From: Saprospirales bacterium | GTDB taxonomy: Bacteria; Bacteroidota; Bacteroidia; Chitinophagales; JADJOU01 | Direction of reading: 5' to 3' | Assembly: GCA_947461165.1 (NCBI GenBank) | Contig: CANHJR010000024.1 | Span: forward strand, 1-9,906 | Length of the DNA: 9,906 nt | Shown here: positions 1 to 6,707 of the stretch, piece after piece | Layout: every line of letters starts with the position of its first letter | How positions within the stretch are numbered: the stretch's first letter is position 1 | Notes under the pieces: generated by a model | What the model was told of the DNA's origin: nothing | What the model saw: the letters and a program-made list of their open reading frames with translations, nothing else | Databases searched by the model: none | Program-made: the position numbers and the translations under genes

Positions 1-2076
1 CTAAATGCGCAAGTCAAGTATCCTAAAACAAGATCTATAGAACAAAAAGATGACTATTTTGGTATGACAATCCAGGACCCATATCGCTGGCTGGAAGATG
101 ACATGTCCGAAGATACCAAGAAATGGGTAGAACAACAAAACGAGGTAACGTTCAAGTACCTAGATAATATTTCATATCGGCCGCGATTAAAAGAAAAACT
201 GACAGAACTGTGGAATTATGAAAAAGTATCAGCACCAACAAAACACGGATATTTCTATTATTATTCCAAAAACAATGGCCTTCAAAAACAATCTGTCGTC
301 TATCGTCGAAACTATGCAACATGGAAGGAAGAGCTGTTCATTGACCCTAACCTTTATTCTAAGGATGGAACGATCTCCCTCTCATCAATGGATTTTTCGA
401 AGGATGGATCCATGCTTGCTATAAGTTTATCAGACGGTGGCTCCGATTGGCGTAAGGTCTTATTGATGCATGTTCATACCAAAAACATCGTTGATACTAT
501 TCATAACGTCAAATTCGGGGATATAGCCTGGAGAGGTGATGACACCGTTTTTTACTCAACCTATGACAAGGATACTGCAAAATCAATTTTATCAACGAAA
601 AATCAGAATCATAAACTTATGAGACATATCATCGGAAAAAATCAATCCGAAGATATCTTGGTTTTCGGAGGAGAAGAAAATCCATATCGATATATTTCTG
701 GTTATTTTACAAACAATGAAAATATTCTAATCATATCTGCCGCATCGAATACTAAAAAAAATGACCTCTTTATAAAAGATGCCATTATCAATGAACAAAA
801 AGCGTTGAAACTTACCGATGGCATAACCGCATCCAGTTCTGTAATCGATGAGCATGATGGAGAACTATATATCGTCACAGATTACAATGCCCCGAACAAA
901 AAGCTCGTAAAAACAAGACTATCCAATCCACACTTCAAAGAATGGACAACGGTCATAGCAGAACAAAAATTCCCTTGTAGCTATTCGCTAGGTGGAAACT
1001 ATATCTGGATGCAAAGTGTAGAAGATGTCAAGAACAAAATTAGCAAATACGACAGGTATGGCATTTTTCAAGGGACTATAAAGCTTCCGGGTATTGGCGC
1101 AATTGGAAACTGGGGTTGTGAAAAAGAGGATAGCCTCATCTATTACACGTTTACGAATTCGCTGTCTCCAAGTGCAATACATAAGTATGATATTTCGACA
1201 AACACTTCTGAACTATACTATACCTCCAAAATCAATTTTGATGCAAACGATTTTGTAACGAAGCAAATTTTCTATACATCCAAGGACGGTACCAAAATAC
1301 CGATGACCATAACACATAAATCCGATATCAAACTCAATGGAAAAAACCCTACAATTCTCTATGGGTACGGTGGTTTTAATGTCAATCTGATGCCATCATT
1401 TAGTGCTGCAGTATTGTTTTGGTTGAAAATGGGTGGCGTCTATGCCGTGGCAAACCTGCGAGGAGGCGGAGAGTATGGCAACAAATGGCACGAACAAGGG
1501 ATCAAGACGAAAAAACAAAATGTTTTTGATGATTTTTTTGCAGCAGCCCAATATCTAAATGATGAGAATTATGCCAATGCTGCCCATTTGGCAATCAGTG
1601 GTGGTTCTAACGGCGGACTCCTTGTAGGCGCAACCATGACGCAACATCCCGAAGTATGCAAAGTGGCATTGCCAGCAGTTGGGGTTTTGGATATGCTTCG
1701 ATACCATAAGTTCACAGCAGGGGCAGGATGGGCATACGATTATGGCACTAGTGAGGATTCAAAGGACATGTTTGAATACTTAAGGAATTATTCGCCAGTT
1801 CATAATATCTCAAAAAAATGCTATCCAGCAACCATGGTTACTACCGGAGATCATGATGATAGGGTTATTCCTGCCCATAGCTTCAAATTTGCAGCAAAAC
1901 TCCAAGCAGACCAGAATTGTGACAATCCAACCCTCATTCGAATTGATGTCAGGGCAGGTCACGGTGCAGGAAAGTCTACCGAACAAGTTATCAATGAAAC
2001 AATAGATAAATATGTTTTTACGTTACACAATATGGGCGTAAAATCAGTTGATGAAAACTTAAAACTAAGCTTTTAG
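1..2076 (+). CDS. Prolyl oligopeptidase, S9A family (5'-partial)
   Basis: Serine peptidase that cuts short peptides after proline. The gene is open from base 1: the frame before the ATG at 64 reads LNAQVKYPKTRSIEQKDDYF, the conserved start of the mature POP fold, so that ATG is internal and the true start lies outside the window. Counting from base 1 (691 codons visible), an N-terminal segment and a beta-propeller (about 95-445) precede the alpha/beta-hydrolase domain. Visible there are GYGGFN, the RGGGEYG loop, nucleophile Ser536 in GGSNGG, Trp577 (in GWAYDYG; stacks on the substrate proline in pig POP), Asp619 and Arg621 in DHDDR, and His654 in AGHGAG. Spacings match pig Ser554/Trp595/Asp641/Arg643/His680. 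LNA|Q looks like the end of a signal peptide, suggesting a periplasmic enzyme. Convergent with the next gene. Family assignment is firm; the physiological substrate is unknown. Confidence 0.96.
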   Translation, partial: LNAQVKYPKTRSIEQKDDYFGMTIQDPYRWLEDDMSEDTKKWVEQQNEVTFKYLDNISYRPRLKEKLTELWNYEKVSAPTKHGYFYYYSKNNGLQKQSVVYRRNYATWKEELFIDPNLYSKDGTISLSSMDFSKDGSMLAISLSDGGSDWRKVLLMHVHTKNIVDTIHNVKFGDIAWRGDDTVFYSTYDKDTAKSILSTKNQNHKLMRHIIGKNQSEDILVFGGEENPYRYISGYFTNNENILIISAASNTKKNDLFIKDAIINEQKALKLTDGITASSSVIDEHDGELYIVTDYNAPNKKLVKTRLSNPHFKEWTTVIAEQKFPCSYSLGGNYIWMQSVEDVKNKISKYDRYGIFQGTIKLPGIGAIGNWGCEKEDSLIYYTFTNSLSPSAIHKYDISTNTSELYYTSKINFDANDFVTKQIFYTSKDGTKIPMTITHKSDIKLNGKNPTILYGYGGFNVNLMPSFSAAVLFWLKMGGVYAVANLRGGGEYGNKWHEQGIKTKKQNVFDDFFAAAQYLNDENYANAAHLAISGGSNGGLLVGATMTQHPEVCKVALPAVGVLDMLRYHKFTAGAGWAYDYGTSEDSKDMFEYLRNYSPVHNISKKCYPATMVTTGDHDDRVIPAHSFKFAAKLQADQNCDNPTLIRIDVRAGHGAGKSTEQVINETIDKYVFTLHNMGVKSVDENLKLSF

Positions 2077-2085
2077 TTTTTTCTT
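2061..2085 (+). terminator. Weak intrinsic terminator candidate overlapping the peptidase stop codon
   Basis: An 8-bp perfect inverted repeat, AAAACTAA/TTAGTTTT (2061-2068 and 2073-2080), with a GCTT loop runs into a T-rich tail (TTTTTT from 2077, then CTT). The TAG stop at 2074-2076 lies inside the right arm. Only one G-C pair supports the stem, so it would be weak. It is placed correctly to end the peptidase transcript, but this is inference. Confidence 0.35.
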
Positions 2086-2089
2086 AACC

Positions 2090-2113
2090 CAGATTGCGCA
2101 ATAGCGAAATCTG
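2090..2113. repeat. Imperfect palindrome/hairpin in the convergent intergenic gap
   Basis: CAGATT (2090-2095) pairs with AATCTG (2108-2113), and CGC (2097-2099) with GCG (2104-2106), around an AATA loop. One internal mismatch (2096/2107) interrupts a 9-bp stem. The core ATTGCGCAAT is itself a perfect 10-bp palindrome. No T-run follows on either strand, so it is not a classical terminator. It could be a REP-like dispersed element, an mRNA 3'-end stabiliser, or part of a bidirectional termination region. The rest of the gap (2114-2158) shows nothing recognisable. Confidence 0.5.
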
Positions 2114-2158
2114 CACAAGTGACTGGCAATCCTGACAGCATACTCTTCAATGAAGTGC

Positions 2159-3778
2159 CTAACGCCTTTTTTGGTTCAAATATTCCAATTCTTTTATTGG
2201 GGTTCCTGTTGAACCATTTGGATGTAAAATGCCCATGAGAAATGAAATCGTCGACGCAATATCTGTAATTTTGTATGGGGACGAACTGGAAGATGGTTTA
2301 ACTCCTATACCAGAAAACAAGAAAGGCACATGAATATCATGGCTATAAGGACTGCTGTGTGAAGTGCCTTTTCCTGGATGAGTCATCCAATTTGGGCGCA
2401 GCATAATGGCAATCTGTCCGCTTCTGTTTCTTTGATAACCATCGATATACATCTCTCGAATAGATTTTGTAATAGAGGCAGAAGCCAAATGCTCCATAGC
2501 ATAAAAACCTGCAATACCTTCAAACTCCTCTGAAGACAACCCATTGAGGAATGTAGCTGCAGAGTCTGCCATTGCTGGATTTTGAAGGTAGATCTGTTCA
2601 TTTTCAATGCCAATTACTGGTTTAGAGCCGCCAAATTTTGCCTCCAATATGCTATTTACTTTCTTAGCCAATTTGTCTTCAGATAGCCTCCCGCCAGGAA
2701 CATTATTCTTAATAGAAAAATCTGGCACATCTTGAACGCCATGATCTGCAGTCAAAAACACCCAATATTGACCAGCAGTTTGTTCGTCCAGGGTCTTCAA
2801 AAGCCTTTCCATATCTTGGTCTAGGCGATAGTAACAATCCTCAATTTCCAAAGAATAGGGCCCAAAAGCATGGCCTATATAGTCAGTTGAACTATAGCTA
2901 ATTGCCAAAAAATCGGTTGTCGAACCTCTCCCCAATTTTTCTGTCTTAATGGCAGAAATAGCCATATCCGTAGTTATGGAGTTGCCAAAAGGCGTAAATC
3001 GAATGTCGCTATTGTATTTTTCTGCTTTGAAAGTGTATGGTAAAACTGTATTTTCAGCGCTAAAAGGATTTTCTTCCCAAGGCACATTGTCATCGTTTTT
3101 AGCAAGATATTTATCTTTGGAGTAAAGTAGATGCCAGCCATTCTGCATGTATTTCGTTATACTTTGTGAATAATTGACATTCTTCACCCATGGAGGAAGC
3201 GAATCCATATAATAACTGCTTGTGATCCATTTTCCTGATTCCTTATCATACCAGTATGCGGCATCGGCCATATGTCCTGCGGGCAAAATAGCGCCTCGAT
3301 CCTTCAAAGCGATTCCAATAACTTTTGCTTCCTTGTTTGTAGCCAGTTTGATTTGATCAGAAACGGTGGTGGTATACAAGTTTCTTGGGCTCAAAGCACC
3401 AGCTCTCTTATCCTCGCTTCCAACATTCTTTGCTGTGGTATCCATGACACAGTACACTTTTCTCCTGCCATTCTCAAGCCAATTATTCCCCACAATTCCA
3501 TGAATAGCTGGCGTGGTACCTGTATAGATCGATGCATGACCAGGGCCAGTAACCGTTGGTGCATAATTGTATTTCATATTCTCGGCACGGAAACCATTCT
3601 GTAACAGCCTTTGAAATCCCGCTTTTCCAAAATTACCTTGGAATCTCATCAACAAATCATACCGCATCTGATCAACGACGATGCCTACAATAAGTTTTGG
3701 CTTATCTTCTTTTCGAATTTGCGCTTCAGCGTTTTGAATGCATAATACCCATAAAGCCAAGTGTAACCAGTTCTTCAT
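2159..3778 (-). CDS. PafA-like alkaline phosphatase (phosphomonoesterase)
   Basis: Secreted metal-dependent phosphatase of the alkaline phosphatase superfamily, close in layout to Elizabethkingia PafA, which releases phosphate from monoesters in the periplasm. Residues 1-19 form a signal peptide (cut AEA|Q). Metal ligands are visible as Asp36 (VVDQMRYD), Asp299 and His303 (STDYIGH), Asp345/His346 (TADHG) and His483 (DIHVP). The nucleophile is Thr77 in PTVTGPGHAS. Asn98 (GNNW) and the Lys159-x-Arg161 pair correspond to PafA Asn100, Lys162 and Arg164, which favours monoesterase over diesterase activity. The 539-residue length is normal for the group. The ATG lies 11 bases after the panB stop with no Shine-Dalgarno, so this is probably the last gene of the four-gene unit. 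No phosphate-regulation site was recognised. The family call is strong; the natural substrate is not known. Confidence 0.93.
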   Translation of the reverse strand: MKNWLHLALWVLCIQNAEAQIRKEDKPKLIVGIVVDQMRYDLLMRFQGNFGKAGFQRLLQNGFRAENMKYNYAPTVTGPGHASIYTGTTPAIHGIVGNNWLENGRRKVYCVMDTTAKNVGSEDKRAGALSPRNLYTTTVSDQIKLATNKEAKVIGIALKDRGAILPAGHMADAAYWYDKESGKWITSSYYMDSLPPWVKNVNYSQSITKYMQNGWHLLYSKDKYLAKNDDNVPWEENPFSAENTVLPYTFKAEKYNSDIRFTPFGNSITTDMAISAIKTEKLGRGSTTDFLAISYSSTDYIGHAFGPYSLEIEDCYYRLDQDMERLLKTLDEQTAGQYWVFLTADHGVQDVPDFSIKNNVPGGRLSEDKLAKKVNSILEAKFGGSKPVIGIENEQIYLQNPAMADSAATFLNGLSSEEFEGIAGFYAMEHLASASITKSIREMYIDGYQRNRSGQIAIMLRPNWMTHPGKGTSHSSPYSHDIHVPFLFSGIGVKPSSSSSPYKITDIASTISFLMGILHPNGSTGTPIKELEYLNQKRR

Positions 3779-3789
3779 TCTATAATATT

Positions 3790-4605
3790 TTAGTATTGTT
3801 CTTCTTCATTTGGAAAGCTACCAGAACGAACATCTTTGATATATTCTTTGACAGCGCCATCTATTATTTCATGTAGATTGGCATACTTTCGAATAAATCG
3901 TGGACTGAAATCGATATTGATGCCCAGCATATCATGCATGACCAGAACCTGACCATCTACCCCTGAACCAGCGCCTATTCCAATGATTGGCATCAACAGA
4001 CTCTTAGCAACCTTCGTTGCAAGTTTTGCAGGAATTTTTTCCAAAACCAAGGCAAAGCATCCATACTCCTGAAGTAATTGAGCATCTCTTTCTAATTTTT
4101 CTGCCTCTGCTTTCTCCTTTGCACGAACATTGTAGGTGCCAAACTTATATATAGACTGTGGTGTCAGCCCCAAATGACCCATTACTGGGATTCCTGCACT
4201 GTTTATACGAAGGATTGAATCTTTGATTTCTTCACCTCCTTCCATCTTCACACCATGTGCCCCAGACTCTTTCATGATTCGGATCGCGGAATTGAGAGCA
4301 AGCTTAGAGTCTCCTTGATAGTATCCAAATGGAATATCAACTACAACCATCGATCGCTGCGCAGCGCGTATGACAGATGAAGCATGGTATATTATTTGAT
4401 CTAAGGTAATCGGCAATGTCGTTTCATGACCAGACATAACATTGGAAGCACTGTCGCCGACTAAGATAATGTCTACACCAGCAGCGTCAATAATTTTTGC
4501 CATAGAAAAATCATATGCCGTCAACATCGATATTTTCTGATTTTCTTTTTTTAGCTTATATAGACTTTGGGTCGTTACTCGCTTTATTTCGTTATGAATA
4601 GACAT
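3790..4605 (-). CDS. panB: 3-methyl-2-oxobutanoate hydroxymethyltransferase (ketopantoate synthesis)
   Basis: Cytoplasmic TIM-barrel enzyme that transfers a hydroxymethyl group from 5,10-methylene-tetrahydrofolate to 2-oxoisovalerate, giving ketopantoate, the first committed step to pantothenate and CoA. The protein has 271 residues, the usual length. It carries the Mg-binding Asp51-Ser52 in LVGDSASNV, Asp90 in VVVDIPFGYYQ, Lys120 and Glu122 in VKMEGG, and the catalytic-base position Glu189 in LVLEKIP, matching E. coli Asp45, Asp84, Lys112, Glu114 and Glu181. GHLGLTPQS and PIIGIGAG are also intact. It lies 22 bases after the waaA stop and 11 before the phosphatase start, so it is probably co-transcribed with them. 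No other pantothenate gene is nearby, so its place in an envelope-gene unit is probably not functional. No defects seen. Confidence 0.97.
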   Translation of the reverse strand: MSIHNEIKRVTTQSLYKLKKENQKISMLTAYDFSMAKIIDAAGVDIILVGDSASNVMSGHETTLPITLDQIIYHASSVIRAAQRSMVVVDIPFGYYQGDSKLALNSAIRIMKESGAHGVKMEGGEEIKDSILRINSAGIPVMGHLGLTPQSIYKFGTYNVRAKEKAEAEKLERDAQLLQEYGCFALVLEKIPAKLATKVAKSLLMPIIGIGAGSGVDGQVLVMHDMLGINIDFSPRFIRKYANLHEIIDGAVKEYIKDVRSGSFPNEEEQY

Positions 4606-4627
4606 AGGTGCTTTGGTTCTTGAACGG

Positions 4628-5839
4628 TCAAATGTCGCTATTTTTTAAATACAAGTTCATTATTTTATCAGTAGAACCTATCTTCTCTTGAAAATAGTTC
4701 CTACGTAATGATTTCATAATATCCTTCTCAGTAGATGCTTCAAGCAGTTTCTGAGACAAATCATGGCCATTGGTCTGGTATACAAGTCCTTCATTCAACA
4801 AGTCAATGGCTTCTTCGCTCTTTGAAGTATTTGTTCCAATAACAATTGGACAGGCATATGCCAATGGCTCTACAAGACTATGAACAACCTTGTTAAAACC
4901 TCCTCCTACATAGACAGCGGACGCATACCTATACAGTTTTGACAAGAGCCCAATTTTATTCAAAATCAGAATACGCGATCCTTTGATCTCTTGCAGCTCA
5001 TCGGTAAATAATCTCGAGCCCATAAACTTAGCTTGAATTTCTGAAATGTTCTTCTCGTCAACTTCATGTGGCACTATGATCCATTGTTCATCTCCTTGTT
5101 CGAGCTTAGAGACAAACTCAATGTCAAATGGCCAAGTGCTACCAAATACATATACGGGACTCGTTCCTATGAATTGCTCTATCGTTATTTCGGACCATTC
5201 TTGATTGCGAATTTCCTCCATTCGATCGAATCGTGTATCTGACATGATTTCTGAATTGAATTCCATTTCTTTTAATACCAATTGCGAGTTGCTATTAATT
5301 ACATATAGATCACTAAATAAAGGTAAAACCCTTTTCAATTGATACTGATATACTGAACTATAATTGGAGCGAAAAACGCCATTTAACAATATCACAGGAA
5401 CGTTCTTGGCTTTCAGTTTTGTCAATATACATTCCCAGAAATCATACCGAACCCAAAAAACAATTTGGGGGCAAACGATATCCAAAAACCGATCAACATC
5501 CGCCTCGAACTCCCAAGGGATATAGCACACCGCATCTGCAAATTGAAAATTCTTACGCTGTTCGTATCCGGAAGGAGAGAAAAAACTAACTAAAATTTTC
5601 TGATCAGGGAACTCTTCGCGTACGCGTTTTACAAGGAAGCTTATCTGTTCGAACTCACCTAGCGAAGAAGCGTGAAACCAAATGCAGTTTTTCAAATCGG
5701 CATTGCCAATTCTGGACCATATATCCTCCCTACCTTTCAGCCACAAACGAGCTTTTGGAACAAAACAACTAGCTAGTTTTATCGCCGCATAATAGAGATA
5801 TACAAATGCAGTATATCCATATTTAAACAATACACGCAT
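4628..5839 (-). CDS. waaA: 3-deoxy-D-manno-octulosonic acid (Kdo) transferase, GT30
   Basis: Adds Kdo from CMP-Kdo to lipid A precursors at the inner face of the cytoplasmic membrane, an essential step of LPS core synthesis. The ATG at 5839 gives 403 residues. Residues about 7-27 are a hydrophobic N-terminal membrane anchor followed by a basic stretch. The acceptor domain has WFHASSLGEFEQ with the catalytic Glu62. The C-terminal GT-B donor domain has GGGFNKVVHSLVEP (about 312-325) with the His-x3-Glu-Pro motif. The region usually reading ETELWPN is WVRYDFWE here, an aromatic variant I associate with Bacteroidota homologues. Reading can be extended one codon to a TTG at 5842, but the ATG overlapping the upstream stop as TGATG is the better start and implies translational coupling. 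Whether one or two Kdo units are added cannot be told from the sequence. Confidence 0.94.
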   Translation of the reverse strand: MRVLFKYGYTAFVYLYYAAIKLASCFVPKARLWLKGREDIWSRIGNADLKNCIWFHASSLGEFEQISFLVKRVREEFPDQKILVSFFSPSGYEQRKNFQFADAVCYIPWEFEADVDRFLDIVCPQIVFWVRYDFWECILTKLKAKNVPVILLNGVFRSNYSSVYQYQLKRVLPLFSDLYVINSNSQLVLKEMEFNSEIMSDTRFDRMEEIRNQEWSEITIEQFIGTSPVYVFGSTWPFDIEFVSKLEQGDEQWIIVPHEVDEKNISEIQAKFMGSRLFTDELQEIKGSRILILNKIGLLSKLYRYASAVYVGGGFNKVVHSLVEPLAYACPIVIGTNTSKSEEAIDLLNEGLVYQTNGHDLSQKLLEASTEKDIMKSLRRNYFQEKIGSTDKIMNLYLKNSDI

Positions 5840-5841
5840 CA
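5837..5841 (-). promoter_or_regulatory. TGATG stop/start overlap coupling the barrel gene to waaA
   Basis: The TGA stop of the upstream gene (5841-5839) shares its A with the ATG of waaA (5839-5837). No Shine-Dalgarno is visible just before it. Such overlaps normally let terminating ribosomes restart on the next gene; coupling here is inferred from the arrangement. Confidence 0.7.
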
Positions 5842-6591
5842 ATTATAAAAGAATCCGTCCTTAACCCCTTGTGATTTTTCAAACTTTTTCAAAATCACAA
5901 CCATCGACAATTTTGGCCCTATCAGCATGTTTGAAAAGTTGAACCCTTCCAAGCTTTTGTTCTGGGCATAATCCCAATTGTTGAGATAGCTAGAGTTAAA
6001 ATAAATGCTCTGTAACCCAATACTTCCGTTGACAAATCGATCGTCACTAAATAGCGTGTATCCGATATATCCACTCATAGATAACCCAGTCTCCAATCGA
6101 TTATATCCTGCCAGATAATTGCCAGAAATTTGTGGGATCTTATTAGGATCCGCCTTGACCAAGGCTTCATAGAATAAATATCCTAGTCCAGCTTTTACAT
6201 GTAATCCACTATTCTTATTTTTCTTTGATAGATTGATAATCTTACCGACTTCAAAACAAAAATGACCACCTCTTCCCTCAATAATTGGCACCTCAGGTTG
6301 ATAAATATCGCCAATGACAAATCCATTGGTCACCATAGTTCCAAGTTGCTCTCGGTCGATATAGTCTGATCCAAACATAAATTGCCCACCGACCTCTGCA
6401 GTCCAATTAGATTTGGCCTTGAATAAAAAACCTAACCCAATATTGCTATTATTGGTGTACTTGTTTCCAAGATCCAACATTGGAATCTGATAGCTGTAAC
6501 TGCCTGCGAAGCCTATAATAGCATTTTGAGAATTCAATGAAGAAATAGAAAGAACAAGTAGTGAAAAGATTTTTAAAACATTCATATTCAT
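5839..6591 (-). CDS. Probable outer-membrane beta-barrel protein, function unknown
   Basis: No named family recognised. The 250-residue product begins with a signal peptide (about 1-21; LNS|Q). The rest is a series of short amphipathic stretches with alternating aromatic/small and polar residues, such as GFAGSYSYQIP, AEVGGQFMFGS, SGLHVKAGLGYLFYEA, LSMSGYIGYTLF and GSIGLQSIYFNSSY. This is typical of a small porin-like or OmpW/OmpA-type barrel; there are no inner-membrane helices after the signal. It ends in a short polar tail after LSMVVILKKF, which could be the last strand. The gene is first in the unit, directly behind a promoter, and overlaps waaA by one base, so a role in the LPS-bearing outer membrane is plausible but unproven. 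A second in-frame ATG at 6585 is an alternative start; either leaves the signal peptide intact. Confidence 0.75.
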   Translation of the reverse strand: MNMNVLKIFSLLVLSISSLNSQNAIIGFAGSYSYQIPMLDLGNKYTNNSNIGLGFLFKAKSNWTAEVGGQFMFGSDYIDREQLGTMVTNGFVIGDIYQPEVPIIEGRGGHFCFEVGKIINLSKKNKNSGLHVKAGLGYLFYEALVKADPNKIPQISGNYLAGYNRLETGLSMSGYIGYTLFSDDRFVNGSIGLQSIYFNSSYLNNWDYAQNKSLEGFNFSNMLIGPKLSMVVILKKFEKSQGVKDGFFYN

Positions 6592-6599
6592 CGTTCTAA

Positions 6600-6629
6600 A
6601 TTATAAATAGGTTATTGATGGCTTGTCAA
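6600..6629 (-). promoter_or_regulatory. Promoter candidate, TTGACA-18-TATAAT, for the four-gene unit
   Basis: Reading the minus strand, TTGACA (6629-6624) and TATAAT (6605-6600) are separated by 18 bases. TATAAT ends only 8 bases before the ATG at 6591, so transcription would begin at or within a few bases of the start codon. A Bacteroidota-style reading is also possible: TTG at 6628-6626 or TTTG ending there, with TAATTTAG, one mismatch from TAnnTTTG, slightly downstream. Both place the transcript start close to the ATG. It lies just downstream of a terminator, as expected for the head of a new unit. Confidence 0.55.
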
Positions 6630-6652
6630 ATGATAGATAGACGGCACACCTC

Positions 6653-6687
6653 TTAAAAAAAATGCCACCTCTTCTGAGATGGCATTT
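6653..6687 (-). terminator. Rho-independent terminator of the 908-residue secreted-protein gene
   Basis: On the minus strand, AAATGCCATCTC (6687-6676) pairs with GAGGTGGCATTT (6671-6660) over 12 bp with a single G-U wobble and an AGAA loop (6675-6672). The downstream arm runs straight into a T tract (8 Ts counting those in the stem). It starts about 20 bases after the stop at 6708, the classical position. It separates the secreted-protein gene from the waaA unit. Confidence 0.9.
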
Positions 6688-6707
6688 CAATCTTTGTTTT
6701 GATCACA

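Noticed and set aside
64..66. ATG at 64 as the start of the prolyl oligopeptidase
   Set aside because: The frame is open to base 1 and the preceding codons encode the conserved YPKTRS...DDYF segment of the family, so the ATG is internal.
3272..3604. 110-residue open frame on the + strand
   Set aside because: It lies entirely antisense to the conserved catalytic part of the phosphatase, has a cysteine/serine-rich composition typical of shadow frames, and shows no domain.
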